Shown here piece after piece: positions 1-7,262 of a stretch of DNA of 58,598 nucleotides. This DNA comes from Paraglaciecola sp. Its GTDB lineage: Bacteria > Pseudomonadota > Gammaproteobacteria > Enterobacterales > Alteromonadaceae. The notes beneath the pieces were generated by a model, which was not told the origin of the DNA, did not search any database, and saw only the letters and a list, made by a program, of their open reading frames with translations. Made by a program: the position numbers and the translations under genes. Location of the stretch: the NCBI RefSeq assembly GCF_030730205.1, contig NZ_JANQVQ010000068.1, forward strand, positions 1 to 58,598, written 5' to 3'. Each line of letters begins with the position of its first letter. The stretch's first letter is position 1.

Positions 1-169
1 CTAGTTTCTTCAATTTATCTTCCTTTTTAATTCAGTAGTTGAGGCTATATGCTGCACAACGTAACACACTTAGACTGGTTTGAAATTGGTATGCAGGGCT
101 AGTAATTTGTCTACTGTAGTGCTTAAAAAGTTCGAGTAAAAACGTAAGGAGATGTGTGTTGTCCTGAGC

Positions 170-204
170 TGGTTTTTATCAAAGGTAATTTATGATAAAA
201 ACCA
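170..204 (-). terminator. Inverted repeat after the racemase gene, possible terminator
   Basis: A perfect 12-bp inverted repeat (arms 170-181 and 193-204, loop of 11) lies just beyond the stop codon of the minus-strand racemase gene. The stem is mostly A/T with a GG/CC end and no T-run follows it, so it is a poor textbook terminator. It could be a weak terminator or an mRNA 3' stabilising hairpin. Nothing else is recognisable in bases 1-213; a 21-codon frame at about 153 has its SD touching the ATG and looks fortuitous. Confidence 0.35.
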
Positions 205-213
205 ACTGCCAAT

Positions 214-912
214 TTAGGGCGTAATTAAGGCAAACTCAGCGGCTTTACTGGCGTGAATTGCCGCCGTGTCAAACAGACGAGCAGGTGTCATGTTTTGCTG
301 TACTAACAAACCTATTTCAGTACAGCCCAGTATGATTGCTTGCGCCCCATCGTTTACCAAGTCATCAATGGCCGTTAAAAAAATGTCTTTTGACACAGGT
401 TGGATAATCCCTAAACACAGCTCTTGGTAAATAATAGAATGCACTAACGATTGTTGGCGTTCAGAGGGTACAACGACCTCTATGCCAAACTTATCGACTA
501 AGCGGTTTTTGTAAAATGTTTCTTGCATGGTAAAGCGCGTACCCAAAAGACCAACTTTGGTAATATTGTGTTGTTGCAGTTCAATGGCTGTTGAGTCGGC
601 AATGTGGATAAGTGGAATGTCTACTGCAGCGCTAATGTCATCGGCTACTTTATGCATGGTATTAGTACAGATCACCAAACAGTCAGCGCCTGCTTTTTCA
701 AGAGTGGTCGCGGCCTCAATCAACACTTTTGCGGATTGTTCCCAATCACCTTGTTTTTGCATTTGTTCAATTTCGGCAAAATCCAGACTGAACAAGATAA
801 TTTTTGCTGAATGAAACCCGCCCAGCGTATTTTTAATGTCGCGATTAATCTGCTGGTAATAACTTACGGTAGATTCCCAGCTCATTCCACCGATTAAACC
901 TATGGTCTTCAT
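214..912 (-). CDS. Aspartate/glutamate racemase family protein (YgeA-like)
   Basis: A 232-residue cytoplasmic protein of the cofactor-independent Asp/Glu racemase superfamily, close to the usual 230 residues. The N-terminus carries the family signature IGLIGGMSWEST. The two catalytic cysteines are visible as Cys82 in ICTNTMHK and Cys197 in LGCTEIG. In the family these Cys residues exchange the alpha-proton of an amino acid; the substrate (aspartate, glutamate or a broader set, as reported for E. coli YgeA) cannot be told from sequence. The start codon overlaps the stop of the upstream DUF3185 gene by 4 bp, so the two are probably translated together. Family assignment is firm; substrate is open. 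Confidence 0.9.
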   Translation of the reverse strand: MKTIGLIGGMSWESTVSYYQQINRDIKNTLGGFHSAKIILFSLDFAEIEQMQKQGDWEQSAKVLIEAATTLEKAGADCLVICTNTMHKVADDISAAVDIPLIHIADSTAIELQQHNITKVGLLGTRFTMQETFYKNRLVDKFGIEVVVPSERQQSLVHSIIYQELCLGIIQPVSKDIFLTAIDDLVNDGAQAIILGCTEIGLLVQQNMTPARLFDTAAIHASKAAEFALITP

Positions 913-1112
913 TTACGTTTAATTACCAAATATAAGCCAATACAAGCAGCGACAACACCACCAATTAAATAACTCATTGTTTCATCACTGTACTTACCAG
1001 TTAGGGTTTCTGAAATTTTTTCCACTGCTGAATCGGCCTGATTAAATCCAAAATACAGCAGAAATGCCGCCACTATAAGCAACAACAAGCCTGTTATTTT
1101 AACGTGTGGCAC
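909..1112 (-). CDS. DUF3185 small membrane protein
   Basis: A 67-residue protein with two predicted transmembrane helices (about residues 6-24 and 47-64) separated by a short polar segment ending in TGKYSDETMSYLIGG. The layout and the GG at the start of the second helix match the DUF3185 family of small proteobacterial membrane proteins, whose function is unknown. It overlaps the following racemase gene by 4 bp (ATGA), which implies coupled translation. No enzymatic residues are visible. Confidence 0.75.
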   Translation of the reverse strand: MPHVKITGLLLLIVAAFLLYFGFNQADSAVEKISETLTGKYSDETMSYLIGGVVAACIGLYLVIKRK

Positions 1113-1171
1113 ATGTATTTCCTTTTGATATTATCAAGCAACTCGCTTATTAAGCGCTGATTTGAGCACAT

Positions 1172-1198
1172 AAAAAAGCCCGTCTCAAGAACGGGCTT
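1172..1198 (-). terminator. Rho-independent terminator of the cytochrome b561-yceI operon
   Basis: An 8-bp GC-rich stem (arms 1176-1183 and 1191-1198, 7-nt loop) is followed on the minus strand by a T-run (A-run 1172-1177 on the plus strand). It sits 29 bases past the yceI stop codon. Confidence 0.9.
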
Positions 1199-1226
1199 CG
1201 AATAATATTAAGAAAAAGATATTCTT

Positions 1227-1796
1227 CTACTGTTTGATACCTTCAACGTTCAAAATAAGGTCAACATATGTTGAAGCAGGCCCTAAATTATACGTAATAC
1301 CGTAGTCAGCCAAAGCGATACGAGTGGTTCCTTCAAAACCGGCACGGTAACCACCCCATGGATCTTTACCTTCACCGATTTTTTGGGTATCTATCACAAT
1401 CGAATTGGTTACACCGTGTAAGGTAAAATCACCCATAATTTTAAGGTTGCCATCGCCCAAGTCTTCTACTTTGGTGCTAACAAACTTTGCTTGAGGAAAC
1501 TTACTTACATGCAAGAAGTCGTCTCCTTTAATGTGTTTATCACGATCAGCGTGATTAGAATCAAAGCTTTCTGTATCAATAGTCACTGCCACTTTGGATG
1601 CTTCGGGTTGGGCCGCATCATAGCTAAAGGTGCCATCAAACTTGTTGAACCCACCGGTTAACCAAGAATAGCCCAAGTGCTTTATCTTAAAATTGATCGA
1701 GGCATGCGCCCCTTTTGTATCAATGACGTAGTCGGCAGCAAGGGCACCAAAGCTTAAAAGGCTGAGTAAACTGGCAGCAATGAGTGTTTTTTTCAT
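1227..1796 (-). CDS. YceI family periplasmic polyisoprenoid-binding protein
   Basis: A 189-residue secreted protein. Residues 1-20 form a Sec signal peptide (MKKTLIAASLLSLLSFGALA, cleavage before ADYVID). The mature part has the YceI lipocalin-like beta-barrel pattern: IDTKGAHASINFKIKHLGYS, the GTFSYD strand, the DRDKHIKGDDFL segment and FTLHGVTN. Family members bind a long isoprenoid such as octaprenyl-type quinone precursors in the barrel. The gene overlaps the upstream cytochrome b561 gene by 4 bp. This b561-YceI pairing is common and suggests a role around membrane redox or quinone handling, although the exact job is unknown. A terminator follows. Confidence 0.92.
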   Translation of the reverse strand: MKKTLIAASLLSLLSFGALAADYVIDTKGAHASINFKIKHLGYSWLTGGFNKFDGTFSYDAAQPEASKVAVTIDTESFDSNHADRDKHIKGDDFLHVSKFPQAKFVSTKVEDLGDGNLKIMGDFTLHGVTNSIVIDTQKIGEGKDPWGGYRAGFEGTTRIALADYGITYNLGPASTYVDLILNVEGIKQ

Positions 1797-2353
1797 GAGA
1801 GATCCTTTTTTTGATTAATGGGTTTTATCATTCGTTTGAGCGTTAAATCTTTATCTATAAAATGATGTTTTAAAGCCGCTAGGGCATGCAGTGAAACAAG
1901 AGCAATAAGTGAATAGGCTACCCATTCGTGAATCTCTCCGGCTAAATCTTCTTGATTGGCAAAAAGCTCGCCCAAGGAGGGCACAGTAGCCCAATTAAAA
2001 ATATCAATTCCCCGGTCATCAGCAGTTGAAATGAGATACCCACTGATAAATAGGCTGAATAAACCAAGGTACAATAACAAATGGACAAGCTTGGCGGTTT
2101 TTTGTTCCCAACGTTTACCTACGCCTTGTGGTGATATTTGCATCAGCTTTGCTACTAAGCGAATAGCAATAAGCAGCGCTAATAATATTCCTACACTTTT
2201 ATGGTAATGAGGCGCGTCTTTATACCAAGCATTATAAAAGTCTAAATCCACCATCCATAAGCCTAAAATAAACATGCCAATAATAACGATGGCACTCAAC
2301 CAATGCAGGGCGATTGCCAACCAACCATAGCTTAGGTGTGAATTTTTAAACAA
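1793..2353 (-). CDS. Cytochrome b561 family di-heme membrane protein
   Basis: About 186 residues with four transmembrane helices and the conserved heme-ligand histidines of the bacterial b561 family: ALHWLSA in helix 1, HKSVG in helix 2, and the VSLHALAALKHHF segment in helix 4. It should move electrons between the quinone pool and a periplasmic acceptor. The start is a choice: in-frame ATGs exist at 2398 and 2365 but neither has a ribosome-binding site, whereas a TTG at 2353 follows GGAGG with 5 bases between. It also gives the family's usual short leader MFKNSHLSYGW. The gene overlaps yceI by 4 bp and the two share a terminator. Confidence 0.88.
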   Translation of the reverse strand: MFKNSHLSYGWLAIALHWLSAIVIIGMFILGLWMVDLDFYNAWYKDAPHYHKSVGILLALLIAIRLVAKLMQISPQGVGKRWEQKTAKLVHLLLYLGLFSLFISGYLISTADDRGIDIFNWATVPSLGELFANQEDLAGEIHEWVAYSLIALVSLHALAALKHHFIDKDLTLKRMIKPINQKKDLS

Positions 2354-2499
2354 TGTGACCTCCATGCGATTGCAAATGTGAATTATTACTATATTCATAT
2401 TATTGCCATAAATAAACGGCTAATTTTGAGATTATTTGTTCGATTAATTCGAACTAATTGCTTCAAGATGTTGGATTGGTAAAAAAAAGAGAGGCAGGC

Positions 2500-2543
2500 T
2501 TGACTGATTTTTATACAACTATATACTGTATAAAAAAACAGTT
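2500..2543 (+). promoter_or_regulatory. Sigma-70 promoter overlapped by a LexA operator
   Basis: A -35 TTGACT (2500-2505) and a -10 TATACT (2522-2527) are spaced by 16 bases. Overlapping the -10 is TACTGTATAAAAAAACAGTT (2524-2543), with the CTGT-N8-ACAG core at 2526-2541, an all-A/T spacer and the TACTG flank of the gammaproteobacterial SOS box. LexA bound here would block the -10 element. The seen facts are the motifs; SOS control is inferred. Confidence 0.8.
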
Positions 2544-2562
2544 GTTATGTATTGGAGTTAAT

Positions 2563-2784
2563 ATGCCTTACACTCAATCTAATCAAAACAAATCGTATCA
2601 CCTTTTGGATACCGTCCCTGTGCCAAGGTTCAATGTAGCGAGCCCTTCTTTTATTGCTCATGAATCAGGCAAAGTTTATGATGATATTTTGGCTCGCATG
2701 GACAAATTGCGAGCACTGGCAAGATTGCAGCAGAAAAGTCAAAGCCCCTCTGAACGTCAGCAATTCAGTTTTACCTTTAAATGA
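2563..2784 (+). CDS. Small SOS-controlled protein of unknown function
   Basis: Starts at ATG 2563 with a GGAG ribosome-binding site 5 bases upstream and encodes 73 residues (MPYTQSNQNKSYHL...). An upstream in-frame start at 2458 would read through the promoter and LexA box, so it is rejected. The protein has no signal peptide or membrane helix. It has a polar N-terminus, a VPVPRFNVASPSF stretch, an amphipathic basic helix (GKVYDDILARMDKLRALARL, about 36-55) and a Ser/Gln/Arg-rich tail. I recognise no family. Because it is the first gene after a strong LexA-type promoter it is probably a DNA-damage-response protein; a division or nucleoid effector is possible but unsupported. The AraC/GyrI gene begins 85 bases downstream on the same strand with no clear terminator between. 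Confidence 0.72.
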   Translation: MPYTQSNQNKSYHLLDTVPVPRFNVASPSFIAHESGKVYDDILARMDKLRALARLQQKSQSPSERQQFSFTFK

Positions 2785-2869
2785 ATTGCGCAATATTAGC
2801 TAAGTTTTTTGCAGCGTATTACGGCACACTTCGTGTCTTAATGTAGTTTTATGATGTATAGGGGCGACG

Positions 2870-3769
2870 GTGTTGAAGGCGTATTATCAAAGAAGGCTTG
2901 ATCATGTCTTAGGGTATATTGATGCTAATTTAGGCCATACAATCGGTGTTGCAGAACTCAGTGTCTTGGCTAATTTTTCTAAGTTTCATTTTCACCGGTG
3001 GTTTTTTGCCAATCTGGGCGTGAGTGTCGGTAAGTATTTACAGATAAAACGCTTTAAATATGCGTCTTATCAACTTGTTTTTCGCTCTCATATCAGTATC
3101 ACCGCTATTGCCTTGGATGTCGGATACGCAAGCACAGCCAGTTTTTCTAGAGAATTTAAAAAAATCTTAGGTTGCAGTCCTTCGTCCTTTCGAAACCAGC
3201 CTAATTGGGAGCACTGGCAACACATTTTTGATCCGATGTATGGGCCAATCAAAACCTATTTAATGCAAAAAGATGAGAACGATATGCGCTCTATTCAAAC
3301 CTTCAAAGAAGTTAAAATAGTTAATTTTCCGCAAACCGCCGTTGCAGTTAAAGAACATCTTGGTGCCCAGCATCACGTTATGGATTCAGTGGCGAGTTTT
3401 ATCGAATGGCGAAAGGCCCATGGTGTTTTGCCAAATAAAAGTGCAACGTACAATATTTTTTACGATGATCCTGCGCTAGTGAAACCGCAAGACTATCGGC
3501 TGGATATCTGTGCAGCGACGGAGATAGAAATTGCTGAAAACCCGCAAGGTGTTGTTGCTAAGATTATTCCTGCTGGCCGCTGCGCTGTTTATCGTCACAA
3601 CGGCCCTGAGATTTTGTTAGGCCAAAAAATTCAGTATCTCTATAGTCAATGGTTAGCCGCAAGTGGTGAAACCCTGCGTGACTTTCCTTGTTTTATTGAG
3701 CGCGTCAATTTATTTCCAGATGTGGCCGAGCAACAATCGATTATTGATATTTACTTGCCTATCGAATAA
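2870..3769 (+). CDS. AraC family regulator with C-terminal GyrI-like domain
   Basis: A 299-residue regulator starting at GTG 2870. Residues 1-110 form the AraC double helix-turn-helix (FSKFHFHRWFFANLGVSVG, then the second HTH ending GYASTASFSREFKKILGCSP), placed at the N-terminus as in the Rob/SoxS-type arrangement. Residues about 145-299 form a GyrI-like effector domain (VKIVNFPQTAVAVKEHLG ... GRCAVYRHNGPEILLG ... FPCFIERVNLFPDV). This fold binds small hydrophobic ligands or, in E. coli GyrI/SbmC, DNA gyrase. It is convergent with the MFS gene at 3789. It lies downstream of the LexA-controlled small gene and may be cotranscribed. The ligand and target genes are unknown. Confidence 0.9.
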   Translation: MLKAYYQRRLDHVLGYIDANLGHTIGVAELSVLANFSKFHFHRWFFANLGVSVGKYLQIKRFKYASYQLVFRSHISITAIALDVGYASTASFSREFKKILGCSPSSFRNQPNWEHWQHIFDPMYGPIKTYLMQKDENDMRSIQTFKEVKIVNFPQTAVAVKEHLGAQHHVMDSVASFIEWRKAHGVLPNKSATYNIFYDDPALVKPQDYRLDICAATEIEIAENPQGVVAKIIPAGRCAVYRHNGPEILLGQKIQYLYSQWLAASGETLRDFPCFIERVNLFPDVAEQQSIIDIYLPIE

Positions 3770-3788
3770 CAAACGCTTCTACTGACAA

Positions 3789-4982
3789 CTACTCCACGGT
3801 GTTGTTGAGTTGATGAAGCTGTTTTTTTAAATAGCGGCTATAGGCCCAGACCATCACTAACAACCAGATTGCTCCAATAGGTACAGTCCAAAAAGCCGTG
3901 TTGATTGAAGAGAAGCTCGCCCAAAAACCCGTACCAAATGAGGCCAGTTGCACGCCCACTGACGAGCCGATAACACACATCCCCGACAATATTGGCCCTT
4001 TGTCACTATCGATATCCATTGCACTTGATAACATCAAAGGAAATAATGCCCCTAACCCTAGGCCAACCAATAGGTTACCCAAAGACATAAGTTGAGGCTC
4101 AACCGCTAATTTAATAATAAAGGCGCCTAGTGCCATAATACCTGCCAATATCAACATCAAGCGATGAGGTGACAACCAGCGCAGTAAAGTAGAAAAACCC
4201 AAACGGCTGATAACCATACCCGCGGTAAAAAAGGCGAACACCATACGCGCCTCTTCACCGGTAAAGCCTCGACCTTGTTGAGCGTAACTGACAAACCAAT
4301 TTGCATTACCAAATTCAACTGCACCATAGCCTACCGCCGCTAATGCCAAGAAAAAGAAAATGGGGCGTTTAATAACTTCGCCATAAGACAAGCTTTTTCG
4401 CAGTTGTGGTTGGGTGGGAATGGCGAACTTTTTACCGCGTCGTGCAGCATACCAAGCGTATGCCGCTAAACCCACCATGGCAATTGCTAGCCATCGCAAG
4501 GGCCATCGCCAATCATGTTCGAGTAAGTATAGGGCTGAGATATAAAATGGCGCTGCCAGCGTGCCCAGACTAAACATAAAGTCCATTAAGCCCATCATAG
4601 TGGAACGACGGCTAGCATGCAGACGTGCAATCATGGTGTGGCCGATGGTGAACAAACTGGAGCTAATAAATCCCAATAAAAATGCACCGACTAGCAGCCA
4701 ATGCCAGTGACTCACACTCGCCATAAATAATAATAAACCTGCCACAGAGAGCGATAAACAGGCAAACAGCGACATAAAGTCAAATTTTTGAATGTATTTT
4801 CCGCCGACAAAGGCACCAGCAATTGCACCGATAGAAATAAGCGTAAAAAACGCGCCACTGACCAACTCATTCATGGCCAACGTTTTGGCTAGGTCAGGCA
4901 GCATTATCCCCCATAGGATAAACACCATACCTAAAAGGAAAAAACCAATAAAAATGACAGATGTAGCGGTGCGACGATTCAT
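3789..4982 (-). CDS. MFS transporter
   Basis: A 397-residue inner-membrane protein with about 12 hydrophobic helices and the MFS layout of two six-helix halves. The loop after helix 2 reads GGKYIQKFDF, in the place of MFS motif A. The second half opens near FFFLALAAVGYGAVEFGNAN, a pattern like the fucose/glucose permease (FucP/AraJ-like) branch. This suggests a sugar or small-solute substrate, but the assignment is weak. It converges on the AraC gene with only 19 bases between stops, so there is no room for a separate terminator. The short space upstream contains no recognisable operator. Confidence 0.85.
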   Translation of the reverse strand: MNRRTATSVIFIGFFLLGMVFILWGIMLPDLAKTLAMNELVSGAFFTLISIGAIAGAFVGGKYIQKFDFMSLFACLSLSVAGLLLFMASVSHWHWLLVGAFLLGFISSSLFTIGHTMIARLHASRRSTMMGLMDFMFSLGTLAAPFYISALYLLEHDWRWPLRWLAIAMVGLAAYAWYAARRGKKFAIPTQPQLRKSLSYGEVIKRPIFFFLALAAVGYGAVEFGNANWFVSYAQQGRGFTGEEARMVFAFFTAGMVISRLGFSTLLRWLSPHRLMLILAGIMALGAFIIKLAVEPQLMSLGNLLVGLGLGALFPLMLSSAMDIDSDKGPILSGMCVIGSSVGVQLASFGTGFWASFSSINTAFWTVPIGAIWLLVMVWAYSRYLKKQLHQLNNTVE

Positions 4983-5360
4983 ATACCCTCCAAATTAGGC
5001 CGCTATTGTATAGATCTGAATAAGCAGTAGATAGGGGAGTCAAAATACTAAGGAGCCTCTTTTTCCACTTCGTTAATAGTAAGTCAAAAAAGCTTAGGTA
5101 AGGCGTTACTAATTTGCGTAAAGGCTGTTAAAAAATCGGCTTTTTTCTGCTTTTTTGCGGCAAAGGGAGTGTTTTTCATAATCGGATTTTCTAAGGTCTA
5201 TATTAAAAATCTATTAAACTTTTGGGTTTTGATAGCGAACGTGTTGTCGATCGTTATCCTACCGAGAGTGCATAAGTACTAAGTGGCGCGAAAGTACTAT
5301 TTTAAATAAGATAGTAGAGTAATTTTCTGCAAAGAACGTAAACTACAGCTAATTATTGAC
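4983..5360. other. Long A/T-rich intergenic region between divergent MFS gene and yehS
   Basis: About 380 bases without a convincing reading frame, divergently placed between the MFS gene (minus) and yehS (plus). The only internal structure I see is a pair of AGTACT hexamers (about 5275-5300) flanking GTGGCGCG, plus runs of A and T. Promoters for both flanking genes must lie here, but no clear -35/-10 pair stands out. A small RNA ending at the hairpin at 5361-5384 would fit in this space. Confidence 0.4.
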
Positions 5361-5384
5361 GGTCGCATGTGGCGACCTATTTTT
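5361..5384 (+). terminator. Terminator-like hairpin in the yehS leader
   Basis: A 6-bp GC-rich stem (GGTCGC 5361-5366, GCGACC 5372-5377, 5-base loop) is followed by TATTTTT. It ends immediately before the AGGAAA ribosome-binding site (5385-5390) of yehS. It could be an attenuator, the end of an upstream small RNA, or a leader hairpin. Confidence 0.55.
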
Positions 5385-5393
5385 AGGAAAATT

Positions 5394-5864
5394 ATGATTA
5401 ATAATGATGTGATGCGACGCGTTCGTTACATACTCGATTTTAACGATAAGCAAATGATTGAGGTCTTCGGTCAAGCAGATTATCCGGCAACGGTCGAGCA
5501 ACTGCATGGGTGGTTGCGCAAGGACGATGATCCTGCTTTTGTGGCCATTAGCGATTTACAGTTTTCTTTGTTTTTAAATGGTTTAATTAATTTAAAACGG
5601 GGCAAACGTGAAGGTGTTGAAGCGCCTGTTGAACGTCGTTTAACCAATAATATTATTTTTATGAAATTGAAAATAGCCTTTAATTTACAGGCGGAAGAAG
5701 TACTCGAAATGATGGCCTTAAGTGGCTTTAAAATTAGCAAACCAGAGCTGAGCGCATTATTCAGAAAGCCTGAAAACCGCCAATATCGTTTATGTAAAGA
5801 TCAAATTTTACGTAACTTTTTGAAAGGTTTACAAATCAAAATGCGCGGCAACGGCGAAGAATAA
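5394..5864 (+). CDS. yehS: DUF1456 family protein YehS
   Basis: Starts at ATG 5394 after AGGAAA and encodes 156 residues. A longer frame from 5367 would start inside the leader hairpin and is unlikely. The N-terminal MINNDVMRRVRYILDFND is characteristic of the DUF1456 family. The protein shows the family's two related halves (VRYILDFNDKQMIEVF..., then MKLKIAFNLQAEEVLEMM), each ending in a segment that proposes where to stop (KPELSALFRKPENRQY). It is a soluble, mostly helical protein found as single copies across gammaproteobacteria. No biochemical role is established. It converges with the following MFS gene. Confidence 0.88.
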   Translation: MINNDVMRRVRYILDFNDKQMIEVFGQADYPATVEQLHGWLRKDDDPAFVAISDLQFSLFLNGLINLKRGKREGVEAPVERRLTNNIIFMKLKIAFNLQAEEVLEMMALSGFKISKPELSALFRKPENRQYRLCKDQILRNFLKGLQIKMRGNGEE

Positions 5865-5869
5865 TAATT

Positions 5870-5921
5870 AAAGTAATCTTAATGTAGGTTACTTTATTAC
5901 GCAGGCGACTCAAGTCGCCTG
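5870..5921. terminator. Two hairpins between convergent yehS and MFS genes
   Basis: An A/T-rich 9-bp hairpin (arms 5870-5878 and 5887-5895) is followed by a GC-rich 8-bp hairpin (arms 5902-5909 and 5914-5921, loop TCAA) that includes the stop codon of the minus-strand MFS gene. Neither has a long T-run, but together they probably end transcription from one or both sides. Confidence 0.4.
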
Positions 5922-7136
5922 ATGATTCTTATCTTCAATGGTAGATTTCAGTCGACGTAAATCTCGGAAGGTTAACGCTCCACCAAGGGCGATAATCAAA
6001 GAACACACTCCCCCCAACATCGCAGCATTGACTGGCCCTAACGCCGCCGCCGCAGAGCCTGCACGAAAATCACCTAACTGGTTTGAACAGGCAATAAAGA
6101 TTGAATTGACCGCGCTGACACGGCCACGAAGTTTGTCTGGTGTATTGTGTTGGACCACCGCACTGCGAATAACAACACTAAACATATCTGAGGCACCATA
6201 AACAAACAGGGCAACCGCCGAAAGCCACAGAGTAGTTGAAAAGGCAAAGGTTATGACGGATAACGCAAAAATGCCTAAGGCAATAAATAGCGTGTGGCCC
6301 GTATGGGCAAATTCACTTTTAAAATGCGATAGATACAAGCCAATTAATACGGCGCCTATCGCTGGCATGGCCCTAAGCATACCTAAGCCAGTAGGGCCTA
6401 CATGCAGTATGTCTGCTGCATATATTGGCAATAAGGCCACAACACTGCCAAGTAGTACAATACATAAATCAAGGCTGAGGCTACCTAATACAATTGGATT
6501 AATTTTTAAGAACCGAAATCCACCCAGTAAATCTTTACGCCCTGCCTGCGAATGATTGGCTGGACCTATGGCGGGCAGCCTTAGAAAACTGATGAATGCA
6601 ACAAACGACATGACCACTAGCAACCAATACACAAGAAGGTCAACCCAGGCGATCATTAATCCTGCCACAAAGGGACCGACAGTCAGGGCAATATTCCATA
6701 CTGTACTAGTAATAGCTAATGATTGATTGAGTTGATTTTTAGTGACTAAATTGGGCAGTATTGCTTGTAAAGCGGGCGACATAAATGCTTTGCCAGTGCC
6801 ATAAACACTGATTAATAACAGTAAGTGCCATTTATTGAATGTGGGGTCTTGCATGATGACTGCAATGCTTATTACCACTGCAAGTTGCACCAAGGCCCCA
6901 CAGATTAAGATTTTCTTACGAGAAACATGATCGACCACCCAGCCAGTGACTAAAAATAATGCAAGAACAGGGGTAATTTGAAACAGTCCGACTAGGGCCA
7001 AATCAAAAGGATCTTTGGTCGCTTGATATAAATGCCATGCTAGTGCCACCGACATCACAGAGTCGATAAAGCTAAATGAGGCTCTGCCCAGCAAGAAATG
7101 AAGAAAAGGCGGATGTTTAAATATGCTGGATTTCAT
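5910..7136 (-). CDS. MFS transporter, EntS/MFS_3-like
   Basis: A 408-residue inner-membrane protein with about 12 helices. The N-terminal PPFLHFLLGRASFSFIDSVM, the motif-A-like VVDHVSRKKILICGA after helix 2 and the later LRGRVSAVNSIFI place it in the MFS_3 branch that contains the enterobactin exporter EntS and macrolide exporters. It is most likely a proton-driven exporter of a small hydrophobic compound or siderophore; no siderophore genes adjoin it. The gene stands alone, ending against yehS and starting about 125 bases from the patatin gene's end. Confidence 0.85.
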   Translation of the reverse strand: MKSSIFKHPPFLHFLLGRASFSFIDSVMSVALAWHLYQATKDPFDLALVGLFQITPVLALFLVTGWVVDHVSRKKILICGALVQLAVVISIAVIMQDPTFNKWHLLLLISVYGTGKAFMSPALQAILPNLVTKNQLNQSLAITSTVWNIALTVGPFVAGLMIAWVDLLVYWLLVVMSFVAFISFLRLPAIGPANHSQAGRKDLLGGFRFLKINPIVLGSLSLDLCIVLLGSVVALLPIYAADILHVGPTGLGMLRAMPAIGAVLIGLYLSHFKSEFAHTGHTLFIALGIFALSVITFAFSTTLWLSAVALFVYGASDMFSVVIRSAVVQHNTPDKLRGRVSAVNSIFIACSNQLGDFRAGSAAAALGPVNAAMLGGVCSLIIALGGALTFRDLRRLKSTIEDKNHQAT

Positions 7137-7262
7137 GTGTTATTACCCTGAGATAAGGTCATATAAAATGAAGTCATGATCTCAGAAATATCTTCTTGTC
7201 TATAAAATTAAGCATGCATATTAATGAGTAAATTTGAGGTTATTGAATGATTGAATCTTTGT

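Noticed and set aside
153-218. 21-codon frame after AAGGAG at the left end
   Set aside because: The Shine-Dalgarno touches the ATG and the frame runs into the racemase's 3' hairpin; chance is a better explanation.
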